From positions 1 to 28,545 of the forward strand of contig LGRX02027098.1 of assembly GCA_001247695.2 (NCBI GenBank): a stretch of 28,545 nt of DNA, in the 5' to 3' direction. A program made the translations under genes and the position numbers. The number at the start of each line of letters is the position of its first letter. Position 1 is the stretch's first letter. The notes under the pieces were generated by a model. It worked only from the letters and a program-made list of their open reading frames with translations, was not told the origin of the DNA and ran no database searches. Shown in pieces: positions 15,969-25,611 of the stretch. This DNA is from Cymbomonas tetramitiformis. Its lineage: Eukaryota; Chlorophyta; Pyramimonadophyceae; Pyramimonadales; Pyramimonadaceae.

Positions 15969-16301
15969 ATGGAAAACATTAGTGAATCATATCCAAAGTA
16001 TACTAAAGTTACATCAAAGAATGGAAAAGTTTATTATAAAAAACCCCTAGACACAAATAGAAGAGACAAAAATAAATATTACGAAAATCATAAAATAAAG
16101 TTACAAAAACAAATGACTATACAAAGAATTATAGAAAATAAAAATGTATCTATGATCACTTTGAAAAAACATAATATAGACAAAATTGAAATAATAAACA
16201 TTTTTTCTAATAAAATTAAAGAGTCTCCTGAAAATTTTGACAAACTTCTTGATATTCAAAACAAATTCATTGAAAAATTAAAAGTAACAAATACCACTTA
16301 A
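15969..16301 (+). CDS. Small basic protein upstream of PolB, element 2 copy
   Basis: A 110-aa homologue of the protein at 1974-2306. The YTKVTSKNGKVYYKKPLD segment is unchanged, and the helical tail (IFSNKIKESPENFDKLLDIQNKFIEKLKVTNTT) is well conserved. It is uninterrupted. Its stop codon lies inside the TTAAAGA motif that precedes PolB. Function unknown; the conserved linkage to PolB suggests a replication role. Confidence 0.7.
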   Translation: MENISESYPKYTKVTSKNGKVYYKKPLDTNRRDKNKYYENHKIKLQKQMTIQRIIENKNVSMITLKKHNIDKIEIINIFSNKIKESPENFDKLLDIQNKFIEKLKVTNTT

Positions 16302-16304
16302 AGA
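16298..16304 (+). promoter_or_regulatory. TTAAAGA motif upstream of element 2 PolB
   Basis: TTAAAGA followed by GTTACATTATAA, about 49 bases before the PolB ATG. It matches the position of 2303-2309 in element 1. Confidence 0.45.
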
Positions 16305-16346
16305 TTACGTTACATTATAAGTATAATAAAAATATTCTATAATAAT

Positions 16347-19300
16347 ATGTCACCTAAAAAGAATAAAGATGAAAAAGATAAAGGCAAAGCACCTATGACA
16401 CAATCAAAGAAAACTAATTTGAAAAAGATAAAGAATTATAGGGCCGGAAATTTTGAGGCATCAAGTTCTACACAATTAACACAAGAACAATGGAAAATAT
16501 TAATGGATGAAGAGATAGAGAAAAATCCTAATAAAAAAGAAACAAAAAATATGCAGATTGGAAAAGAGCAAAACGTGAATCCATCACACAATTAAAATTT
16601 AATTGGAATAAGAAAAATGAAAAAGCAAAAAATCTAATTTCAAGACAAGAATATGAAGAACAATTTACAAATAAAAATGTGACAAAAGAATTTGTTGATA
16701 AAGGTGGAAATTCCGGAATAAGTATGAAAATAAATTTCAATCGTTTTTTGGGAAAGCCTTTAGAATATTGGATGAAATTAATGAACAAAAAAACTGATCA
16801 AAATTCTGAAGATGTTAAACACTTTCAATTTGGAATATCATTTCAAAATAAAGAATCTGATTTTATTAGTGCAAAAAATGAAACTGATTTTTATGAAAAA
16901 TTAGATGGAATGATTCAAAGCGGAGATGATAGAGGTCGTGCAAATTCAATTACAATTTCTTTATTAAATTTCAAAAAATTAAATGGAAAAGGTGCTCCTT
17001 TGCCTATGCCCAAAACGGTACAAGAATTAAAATCCAAAAAAAGTGTGATAACCATTCAAGATGAACAATGTTTTGCTAAATCTTGTCTTGTAATGTATTA
17101 TAAAGAAAATGCATCTTCAACCATTTATCAAAATGTTTACCAAGATAAAAGAAATAGATTAACAAAAGAAGCCATAGAATTAATGAAAGAATTAGAATTT
17201 AATTCTGAAGACGGTATAGGATTTGATGACATTAATTTATTTGAGGAAAAGTTTGATAGAAATATAATTATTCACGGAATGACTGATTTAGGTTGTACAA
17301 TAATGTACCCACCTTCAAAAGAAGGGTTACCAAAAAGGGCTGAATGGAATTTTGTTTATTATCATCTTAACTCAAGTTTTGGTCACTTTGAACCTATTAC
17401 AAAAATTGAGGCATTTTATGGAAAAATACACAAATCAAGATGCAATAAATGTCGTAGCAAATTGTGTGATTTTTCAAAAACGAAAACAAAACAATATATT
17501 GATTGGAAACAAGCTATATATTGTCAAGAATGTAATATAAAATTTCTAAATAAAAAATGTTATGAATTACATAAGAAAGGGACAGCTAGTAAATACTTTC
17601 ATAAATGCAAAGGTGAATGTAAACAAATATATGATACAAGAAAAGAACAACATATTTGTGGACACGAATATTGTCCAAATTGTAAATTATATTGTGATGT
17701 AAGAAATCATATTTGTTATATTACAAAGAAAAAACCAAAAGAAATAATAGAAGTAGAAAAAATAGGATTTTTTGATTTTGAGGCATATAATGAAACAAAG
17801 CACGAAGTTAATTTAAGTGTGACACAATATTCAAATGGAGAATCATTTGTTCATTACAACATTGAAGAAGCTTGCAAATTTCTTTTTTCTAATCAACACA
17901 AAGACTTTACTTTTATTGCACACAATGGAAGTAAATATGATTATGTATTGATTGTTGAATACATAATGACAACAATGAATGAAATTCCCGAAATTGTGCA
18001 AAATGGTGGTAAAATAATGTATTTGAAATATCAAAATGTTACATTAATGGACAGCTATTTACATCTAACAAATCCTCTTAGCAAATTTTCAAAAATATTT
18101 TCTTTGAAAGGAGAGAAAAAAGGGTATTTCCCTCACAAATTTAACACACCCGAAAATAAAGAATACATAGGTCCTTTGCCCAACAAAAACCATTATGGTT
18201 TTAACCAAATGAAAAATGAAGCGCGGAAAGAATTTTTAGATTGGTATTCATTAATGATAAAAAATAATTATGTCTTCAATATGAAGAAAGAAATTTTAGA
18301 ATATTGTCAAAGTGATGTAACAATATTAAGAAAAGGATGGATGGAATATAGAAAAAGGATTTTACAAATTACCAATAAAAAAATAGACCCTACAAGTTAT
18401 TTGACTATTGCATCTTTAACTCAAACAATTCATAGGTATATACATATGCCTGAAAATTCAATAGCAATATTGAGTACTATTACCAAAGGCAAATAACAAT
18501 CAAAAATAGGAGACAAATGGTTAGAGTATATAAAGCATACAAATAAGATAGAAAATCTAATAAAAGAATACAAAATTCCTAATTTCTATTTTGGAAATAA
18601 TGCAAGACATAAATATGTAGATGGTTATGACCCTGCAACAAATACGATTTATGAATTTTTAGGAGATTATTATCACGGAAATCCTGAAGTGTACAAAAAC
18701 AAAATGTTTAGAAAGAATTACAACTTTAATAAAACATTTTTTCAATTAAATGAAGAAACAAATAAAAGGCTAAACAAATTAAAAGAATTAGGATACAATG
18801 TCGTATACATTTGGGAAAATATGTTTAATGAATTACGAAAGCACGATAAAAATGTTATTGAATTTTTAAATACATATAATGTTCCAATACATTTTAGAGA
18901 TGCATTATTTGGTGGTAGAACAGATCCTTAAAAATTATACCATAAATGTAAGGAAGGGGAAATAATTAGGTATGTAGATTTTACAAGTTTGTATCCTTGG
19001 GTTTTAAAATATTGTTTATTTCCATTTGGACATCCTTCAAAAATATATAACGAAATCGACTTATTAGGTATAAGAAATATTGAACAATTTTTTGGGGTTA
19101 TAAAGTGTACCATTATTCCTCCAAATGATTTGGAAATGGTTGTGTTACCATTGAGGACCCGGGGACAGTCCAAGATGGAAAAGCTTACATTTCCATTGAC
19201 AAAAATGACGGGAACTTGGTGTACTGAAGAAGTAAAATTAGCTTTGAAGAAAGGCTATGTGATAGAAAAAATTCATCAAGTTGTACACTGGGAAAACACA

Positions 19301-20257
19301 TCTTATAAAATATTTGAAAGTTTTATCAATACTTTTTTAAAAATAAAACAAGAGGCAAATGATTATCCTGAGTGGGTACAAAATGATGAAGATAAAAAAT
19401 TGTATATAGAAAAATATTTTGAAAAAGAAGGAATATCGTTAGACAAAGAAAATATATATAAAAATGAAGGAATGAGAACTATAGCCAAACTTTTTCTTAA
19501 TAATTTGTGGGGAAGATATTGCTTGAAACCTAACAAAAGACAAAATAAATATTGCAACAATGCTGAGATATACGACATTTTATCAGATTCTAGAAATGAT
19601 AATGTTGTTATTCAACCTATTCCACAAGTAAATGATGATGTGAAATATCACATAGGATTTAATATATTAGATGAATATGCTGAAACAAATTTTAGTGTGA
19701 ATGAAGTTATTGGTGTTTTTACTACCGCTTATGCAAGAATTAAATTGTACAATTTAATGGATGATGTAGGATTTGAAAATGTATTATATCACGATACGGA
19801 CTCGGTAATTTATATTGAAAACAAAACAAATATGCATATTTATAATAAACAATTAGGAGACTTTTTAGGCGAATTGGCTGATGAATTAGGTAATAAAAAA
19901 TGCATTGAGTATGTAGCCACAGCACCTAAATCATATTCATTATTATTTGATGATAAAACAACAATGATAAAGTAAAAGGATTTTCATTAAATTTTCAAAA
20001 TTCACAAAGCTTGAATCATAATGAAATGAAAAATATGATTTTAAATGATAAAGACAAAGTAATACAAATAAATTATGATGTTTTGAGAAAGCCTAAAAAA
20101 ACATCACTTATCAATAAACAATATGCAGCTCTTGGAATTGAAACAACAAATGAAACAAAAACATTTTCATTGAATTACGATAAAGGATATTATTCAGTGG
20201 GAAACATATAATATATTACCTTGGGGACACAAAGATATTGTTAATGACAATAAATAA
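16347..20257 (+). pseudogene. polB: Family B DNA polymerase, element 2 copy (five lesions)
   Basis: Full-length homologue of the PolB at 2353, with all exonuclease and polymerase motifs recognisable (FFDFEAY, AHNGSKYD, YCQSDVTIL, DFTSLYPW, KLFLNNLWG, HDTDS). It is disrupted by a one-base indel in an A-run near 16545, a C-to-T nonsense change giving TAA at 18494-18496 (CAA in element 1), a TAA at 18929-18931 (AAA in element 1), a one-base deletion near 19972 and a one-base insertion near 20190. The end of the homology is at about 20257. Five independent lesions make a functional product unlikely. Confidence 0.9.
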
Positions 20258-20275
20258 GTATTATTATATTAAACA

Positions 20276-21427
20276 ATGAGTAAATCAATTTCTGAAAAAG
20301 AAATACAAAAGTTTTATTTAGATCCTGAAATAGGATTGAGTGGTGTATCATCATTTACAACTAAATTAAAATCTCGTGGGTATAAAGTTACCGAAAAGCA
20401 AGTCAAAGAAGCTATTGAAGCCACTGAGCTTAATCAAACATTTTCCCAAAAAAAGAAATTGAATAGAAAAGAATTGTTTCCTATTTATGGTAAAGACCCT
20501 AATAAAAATTATATTCAAGCTGATTTAGCATTTAAACCAAATGTTAAAAGACAAAATAGAGGATTTTCTGTAATTTTAACGGCTATTAATGTTAACACAA
20601 GAACGGCTTATGCATATGCACTGAAATCAAAAACGGTCAAAGATAAAAATAATAAAAACATTGAAAGTGCTGAGGGAATTATACCGGTTTTTTAAAAATT
20701 AATAAAAGATTCGAAAATGAATGTATTGACAACGGACAACGGTTCTGAGTTCACGAACAAAGCTATGAAAAAGTTATTAAAAGATAATGATATTGAACAC
20801 TATTTAAATGAGCCTGATGACCATTCAACTATGGGTATGATTGAAAGATTCAATAAAACATTGAAAATAAAATTAGAAGCGAACTCTGCAAGTAAAGATA
20901 GCGTAAATTGGGTTGATTATTTAGACTCTATTGTTAAAAATTACAATAGCACACAAAATGTTGGAAATATCAATAGGTCCGCGCCTGATAATATGTCATA
21001 TACAAAAATAATTAGAAATATTTTATTAAAAAGAAATAAATTGACCGAACTTCTTGAAAAAGTAGGTATAAAACCTGGAGATAAAGTAAGAATTAAAATT
21101 AAAACTAAAACATTTGATAAAGAGTCTCAAAAATGGTCTACAAAAATATATAAAGTAAAATCAATAAAAGGATTAAGTTATGTTATTGAGGATGGTAATG
21201 AGACTTTAGCTAGACGATATAAACCAAGAGAATTATTAGAAGTCAAAGGAAATGCTTCTAACAAAAAGACTAATGAGCCCACGGTAAAAGAATTAGTAGT
21301 TAAACAAAATAAAAAAGAAAGAACTTTGAAGAAAGAAGGAGTTTCATCTTCCAATAGAATTTCTAAAAGAACACGAAGTCAAAATAAAAATAATAAAGAT
21401 AATGAAACAGAAATTGATTTACGATAA
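20276..21427 (+). pseudogene. Retroviral-type integrase, element 2 copy (one nonsense codon)
   Basis: Homologue of the integrase at 6270-7427, aligned from start (MSKSISEKEIQ) to end (EIDLR). The only lesion is a TAA at 20693-20695, codon 140, where element 1 has AAA (Lys). It falls between the first and second catalytic Asp, so a translated product would lack the rest of the core. The second Asp (TTDNG) and the Glu (MIERFN) are kept downstream, as is the SH3-like region. Reinitiation at a later ATG (20717) would give a fragment without the first Asp. Confidence 0.85.
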
Positions 21428-21458
21428 CTTTTTTAAATTAGACTATATATATATAATT

Positions 21459-21656
21459 ATGGTAAGAGCAAATCAAACACAAGCTCAACGAAGACTTAAT
21501 AATAGAATTTATTGTGGGTACAAGGACCCTGCACCATCAGGTCGTCCGCTTGGAAATCAAATTCAATGCAAAGCTAGTGGTCAATTAAGACGTTTTGGAA
21601 GAATTTTAAGAGCACCTCATCCAGCCGATAGGCAACAAAATAGACGAAGACGATAA
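21459..21656 (+). CDS. Small Arg-rich conserved protein, element 2 copy
   Basis: A 65-aa protein, 52 of 65 residues identical by eye to the one at 7457-7654. Most changes are conservative or in the tail. The start ATG follows a TATATATATA stretch. Uninterrupted. The upstream in-frame ATG at 21402 overlaps the integrase end and is not conserved. Confidence 0.7.
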   Translation: MVRANQTQAQRRLNNRIYCGYKDPAPSGRPLGNQIQCKASGQLRRFGRILRAPHPADRQQNRRRR

Positions 21657-21686
21657 TTTTATATAATTTTATATAATATATATAAT

Positions 21687-22145
21687 ATGAGAAAGATTTT
21701 GACTAATGATATTGTTAGACAATATTGTTTAAATGAATCAGGGTTTAAAAATGCTGCATCAAATAAATCAATTTTTAAAGGGTATTCTAATTTAGCATCA
21801 AAAAATTATTCAATGACTGCACCTTCTCAAAATTCTGTAGACTTTTATAATTCAATTTCACAAACTTCATTTATAAATCCATCTGATTTGATTCGAAATT
21901 TAAAACGAAATGATGTTAATGTTTTTGTCCCGGAAAATTATACGAGAGCGGACAATTTACAAAGGTTTGCAGATTTAAGTGGATCTGATGTAGAAACTCC
22001 AATAAGAACTCCTAAATCACCTGAATCTTATTTTCAAGAAGAAGAAGACTTTTTACAAAGTTTGGAAAAAGGAACTCCAATCAGTCAAGAAGAATCTGGA
22101 AGTAGTAAGGCACCGACTATAGGGCACGCTTTTTTATCACTATAA
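21687..22145 (+). pseudogene. MRKILT protein, element 2 copy, truncated at a junction
   Basis: The first 110 or so residues match the protein at 7679-8326 (MRKILTNDIVRQYCLNESGF, NSVDFYNSIS, YTRADNLQRFADLS). After about base 22122 the match to element 1 ends, and the last residues (GHAFLSL) come from the TIR-like end of element 3. The gene has therefore lost its proline/asparagine-rich tail, apparently because element 3 inserted in it or recombined with it. Confidence 0.75.
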
Positions 22146-22419
22146 AAACCCTATAAAACCCTATGACATATGTCATAACCCTATGTCATATATGTCATAA
22201 GTCATACAAGAAAATGACAAGTAAATGACAAGTAAAATGACAAGGAAATATACAATAAATATACAATAAATAATTACGTAATAAATGATAAATAAATTAC
22301 GTAAATAAATGTGTAACAAAATAAGAAATAAATAAGTTCTAAAATAAATTTAAATAAGTTCTTAAATAAAAGATGTATATTATTACTTATATATTATAAA
22401 TTGTTCTTAAGTTATTTTA
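22123..22419. repeat. TIR-like AT-rich end of element 3
   Basis: No gene. From left to right: AAAACCCTAT repeats, a perfect palindrome ATGACATATGTCAT (about 22162-22175) with more TGTCAT copies, TACAATAAA repeats, then a core with two ACGTAA boxes (22271-22313). The core and the AAAACCCTA boxes match the reverse complement of 9820-9920. The tail after 22320 is AAATAAGTTCT-type repeats leading to the stop of the SAP gene. Confidence 0.55.
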
Positions 22420-23247
22420 TTAAAGTTGCATAAGTCTTCTTGCAAGTTCTCTTTTAGTACCACTTATTTTCAAATTGTTTCTTTTACACATAACTATTAA
22501 TTCACATTTTGCATTAAACTTTATACTAATATCATATATAAAATTACCATAATATTCAATAAAATTATAATAATCTTGATGATTGTCTACACAAATTGTA
22601 GTAAGTAATTCTGAATGTTTGTATTGTATATGTGCGAAATTATGATCATTTCTATTGAAAATATCTCTTCTGACTTGAATTAAGGTTTTGTATTCTAAAC
22701 ATTTACTATCAAATCCAATGTCTATGTCATAATAATTAATGTATTTCATATAATCTCTAGAATAATATTCTTTTTGTTTAATTAATAATTCATCAAATAC
22801 ATTTTTCATTTCAAGTTGATGTTTCATAAAGAAAGTATTGTCTTGGACATCAAATGGGAGATCATTCCAAGTAGTAGTTTTTGCTTTTACTACTTCTTTA
22901 CTTTTCTTTTCTTCCTTTACCAAAAGTTCTTGTAATACTTCTTTCATTTCATTAAATACTTTTTTCATCTCAAGTTGGTGGTTTATAAAGAAAATAGGGT
23001 CTTTTTCCCAATCATCCAAAATACTAGTATTTACTTTTTCTACTTCTCTTAGAAGTTCTTTTAAGACTTTTTTCATTTGAAATTGATGTTTTAAGTTAAT
23101 GTCATCAAAGTAATCATTTGCTTTTACCACTTCTTTACTTTTATTTTCTTTTACTAAAAGTTCTTGTAATACATCTTTCATTTTTTCTTTATGTTGAACT
23201 AATGGTAATAACATAAGTAAATAATCATTAGTAGTAATAGTAGTCAT
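22420..23247 (-). CDS. SAP-motif protein with three internal helical repeats
   Basis: A 275-aa protein with an ATG start. The last 30 residues (ELIVMCKRNNLKISGTKRELARRLMQL) fit a SAP motif, a helix-loop-helix that binds AT-rich DNA such as scaffold attachment regions. The first 155 residues hold about three imperfect repeats of 50-60 residues centred on 'HQLEMKKVFNEMKEVLQELL', rich in Lys and Glu and probably coiled-coil. Between them lies a region with YINYYDIDIGFDSKCLEYKTLIQVRRDIF that I do not recognise. It is the last gene before the TIR-like end, the position filled by the RING and unknown genes in element 1. A role in DNA binding or chromatin tethering is inferred. Confidence 0.65.
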   Translation of the reverse strand: MTTITTNDYLLMLLPLVQHKEKMKDVLQELLVKENKSKEVVKANDYFDDINLKHQFQMKKVLKELLREVEKVNTSILDDWEKDPIFFINHQLEMKKVFNEMKEVLQELLVKEEKKSKEVVKAKTTTWNDLPFDVQDNTFFMKHQLEMKNVFDELLIKQKEYYSRDYMKYINYYDIDIGFDSKCLEYKTLIQVRRDIFNRNDHNFAHIQYKHSELLTTICVDNHQDYYNFIEYYGNFIYDISIKFNAKCELIVMCKRNNLKISGTKRELARRLMQL

Positions 23248-23270
23248 TGTTTTACCTTATGAAGTCTTAC

Positions 23271-23277
23271 TCTTTAA
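23271..23277 (-). promoter_or_regulatory. TTAAAGA motif (candidate promoter) for the SAP gene
   Basis: On the reverse strand, TTAAAGA lies about 30 bases before the ATG at 23247, in the same sense and distance range as the motif in element 1. Confidence 0.45.
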
Positions 23278-23320
23278 GTGGAATATTTTCGTTACAAAAA
23301 ATAACAATTTCTAATATATA

Positions 23321-23607
23321 TTCACATATTATAAAAAAGTCTTTTGAAAATAAAAAGAGTTTTAGAAAGGTACAATAAATTTACAATGAGTAAAAAATAT
23401 ATCACTCAAATACAAATCAACATACATTCACATATTATAAAAAAGTCTTTTGAAAATAAAAAGAGTCTTTTGAGAAAGGTACAATAAATTTACAATAAGT
23501 AAAAATACATTCATAGATATACATATACATATACAAACATTAAGTCACTCATTACAAAAAAGTCTTTTGCAAAATACAAAGTCTTTTTGAAAATATACAA
23601 AAAAAGG
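23321..23607. repeat. About 106-bp tandem repeat, 2.5 units
   Basis: Units start at 23321 and 23427 with TTCACATATTATAAAAAAGT, each followed by CTTTTGAAAATAAAAAGAGT and GTACAATAAATTTACAAT. A decayed third unit follows (AAAAAAGTCTTTTGCAAAAT at about 23556). It lies between the SAP gene and the hairpin of the fibre-like gene and has no ORF. Confidence 0.8.
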
Positions 23608-23624
23608 TATATATAAGTTTTTGA

Positions 23625-23649
23625 GGCTTTTGTCCCCCTTTAGAAAGCC
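23625..23649 (-). terminator. 3' hairpin with G5 loop after the fibre-like gene
   Basis: On the reverse strand, 12 bases after the TGA at 23662-23664: stem GGCTTT / AAAGCC closing CTAAAGGGGGACA, with the flanks TTCTTCGG before and CTCAAAAA after. It matches the hairpin at 8589-8613 in loop and flanks, with a compensatory C-G for T-A change in the stem. Confidence 0.65.
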
Positions 23650-23661
23650 GAAGAAAATTCT

Positions 23662-24481
23662 TCAAGAAAAATCAATAGGTATCAATTCCAAAATAAATCG
23701 TATAACTTCATTATTTTCAAACAAGGTACCCTCAAGTGATGCTATTCTTAATTGAATTTCATTATCAGCAAAGTAGTTAATACTTGATGTCATTGTGAAA
23801 ATTTTTGTTGGAACAGTTTGCATTGTTATTGATGAACATCTTACAATATAGTTTACGCCAATAACTGAATTTACACTAGCATCTTGGTGAGTAATTTTAA
23901 AACTTGCAACATCAGTTCCATCCTCAGCCACTAAATTAAAATTAAAATAGGAAATAAATGAGCCAGATTTAAATTGAAGAGTACGAATATTATCAGCACC
24001 TGCGGCTAACACAATACCTTTCGCAGATTGTGAATAATCAACTTTATTTACAATTTGAACAGAATCACAATCAATACCACTAGCTCCTATTATGTCACCC
24101 GACATATTAATTCTAAAAAATTCTTCATCAGGTTTCTTTTGAAAATTTATAAAATATATAGTTTTAGCATTTGGTATGTCTACGCCAGCGGTATTTAAAC
24201 CAATAAAAGAATTACCTGATGTTTTTGTTCCAAATAAATCAATATTTGTTTGATTATTTGCAGTGTTGTTTATTTCACCATTTACTCTTGCATTACCATT
24301 GACTAATAGGCCCGAATTTGTATTTACTTGCAAAGTTTCGCCATTGACAATAACATCATTTTTATTAGTTGTAGCATCTCCGCTTTGTAATTGAACATAT
24401 GCTTGACCACTGCCTCGTGTATTCAATAAAACATTTACATCTATAGAGGAGTCGCCTATTAATCCTGTAGGAGTCCACACT
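23662..24481 (-). CDS. Fibre-like surface protein, N-terminus lost to LTR insertion
   Basis: About 273 residues remain, reading out of the left end of the LTR. There is no ATG: the first possible start is a GTG at 24480, and the frame meets a stop inside the LTR. The sequence is rich in Asn, Ser, Thr, Gly and short alternating hydrophobic stretches (NVLLNTRGSGQAYVQLQSG, GLLVNGNARVNGEINN, NSFIGLNTAGVDI), typical of beta-rich phage and viral tail or fibre shafts. The C-terminal 100 residues (NYIVRCSSITMQTVPTKIFT...) look more globular, perhaps a receptor-binding head. No specific family is recognised. The truncation is explained by the retrotransposon, and the missing part should be on its far side. 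Confidence 0.6.
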
Positions 24482-24890
24482 TGACTTCTTCTCTTCTTTA
24501 CGGTTTCGGACTTATACTATTCTACACTTATTAAACGACCGCACGAGGTATGCTTACGATTGGTCAACTACAAGACTTCGGTTTCGTAAATCTTAATAGT
24601 TATGCTTTTGCTATCAGTGCATGCTTTCAATACACAATATACAGCAGTTACGGCTCTTTACTTTTATGTTTTACTTTTCAGTTCAGTTCATCTCCCCGAA
24701 ACGGGTTACTCTTAGAGTTCTTATACATTCAGGAACTCTTTCCATAACTCAACTGTACTGAGTACTCCGTACAACAGTCTAGGCACCTCACATCAACATC
24801 ATTCTGATCGGTCCTACTGTACTCCGTACTGAGTACTCTGCGTTTTATACTTAGCCGTTTTTCTTGCTCTTGTGCTTGCCTCCTAGCACA
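24482..24890 (-). repeat. 3' LTR of the Ty3/gypsy element (about 409 bp)
   Basis: The plus strand begins TGACTTCTTC and ends CCTAGCACA, giving the required TG...CA ends. On the reverse strand it starts TGTGCTAGG and contains a TATAAAA box (AAGTATAAAACGC), and twice a GTACGGAGTACTCAGTACAG-like inverted motif. It is placed directly after the polypurine tract and ends where the fibre-like ORF begins. The bases flanking it on the left are ACACT, the candidate target duplication, which cannot be confirmed because the other end is not in view. Confidence 0.75.
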
Positions 24891-24905
24891 ACTCCCCCCC
24901 CCTTA
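24891..24905 (-). other. Polypurine tract of the Ty3/gypsy element
   Basis: On the reverse strand TAAGGGGGGGGGAGT lies immediately before the LTR start TGTGCTAGG. This is the expected site and composition for the plus-strand primer in reverse transcription. Confidence 0.75.
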
Positions 24906-25278
24906 GGGAAGGTCACGTCCACGCTGACCACGTCGGACCAGTAAAGTTTTTATACAGATCTTCTACTGTTGCTCTGAATGATTATACAGGTCTCAGCCGC
25001 CTGTTGTCTGGGATGACATTACACTTCCCAAGACACACCGCAATAAGGAGATCGACCTCTTAAGCACAAGGGTCGGCCTCTCACCGGTCTGCCATCTGCA
25101 CTACCAGGCTCCCCCAAGGCTCAAGGTTTCACATCCATTACCACGCTCAAGGTTTTAAACCTCCCAACACGGTACACTTACAGGGGATGACAATAGGTTT
25201 GCCAATTACCTGACAGTTCTCGGGATGCCGGCCCGGAGGAAAGGTTTTAAACCTTCACCGCCTCCTCGGAGTGCTAGA
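24906..25278. other. Retrotransposon 3' non-coding region
   Basis: No gene seen. It includes scattered copies of TCAAGGTTT and GGTTTTAAACCT (palindromic, near 25150 and 25244) and diverged relatives of the 62-bp repeat that follows (ATTATACAGGTCTCAGCCGCCTG near 24980). Confidence 0.5.
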
Positions 25279-25590
25279 GCTTTTACCCAGATCTCCAACT
25301 GCTGCCCGGTCGTGCCAGGTCCGGAGCCAATGCTCTCGTGAAATGGATTATACAGATTTCCACCTGTTGCCTGGTCGCACCGAGGCTAGAGCCACTGCTC
25401 ACTTGGATAGATTACCCAGGTTCTCACCTGCCGCTTGGTCATACCAAGGCTTAGAGCCACTGCTCAAATGGATTATACAGATTTCCACCTGTTGCCTGGC
25501 TGTGCCGAGGCTAGAGCCACTGCTCTCTCGGATGGATTACCCAGGTTCTCACCTGCCGCCTGGTCTCGCCAAGGCTGGAGCCACCGCTCT
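25279..25590. repeat. About 62-bp tandem repeat, five units
   Basis: GATTAYMCAG-type units start near 25279, 25346, 25410, 25471 and 25535, alternating two sub-forms: TTATACAGATTTCCACCTGT and TTACCCAGGTTCTCACCTGC, each ending GGCTAGAGCCACTGCTC or similar. The alternation suggests a dimeric unit of about 125 bp. It lies in the retrotransposon 3' untranslated region, right after the stop codon of the fused pol gene. Confidence 0.85.
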
Positions 25591-25611
25591 TCCCGACGCT
25601 CCCCAACGCTC

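Larger units (their letters stand above)
14660..22122 (+). mobile_element. Polinton-like element 2 (decayed, both ends lost)
   Basis: Same order as element 1: reversed coiled-coil gene, cargo gene, small basic gene, PolB, integrase, MVRANQ protein, MRKILT protein. The ATPase and SET genes are missing on the left, and the MRKILT gene is broken on the right at about 22122. PolB and integrase carry stops and indels, so the copy cannot move by itself, although several small genes are still open. Confidence 0.8.
22123..24481 (-). mobile_element. Polinton-like element 3, terminal part (inverted)
   Basis: It starts with a TIR-like tract matching the end of element 1 in reverse complement, then a SAP-motif gene and a fibre-like gene on the reverse strand, separated by a hairpin also found in element 1. 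It is cut at 24481 by the LTR of a Ty3/gypsy element. Its core genes, if present, lie beyond the retrotransposon, outside the window. Confidence 0.6.

Noticed and set aside
18494..20695. Possible recoding of TAA as an amino acid in element 2
   Set aside because: The three in-frame TAA codons align with Gln in one case and Lys in two, the same gene also carries indels, and element 1 genes end at normal TAA or TGA codons. Ordinary decay is simpler.
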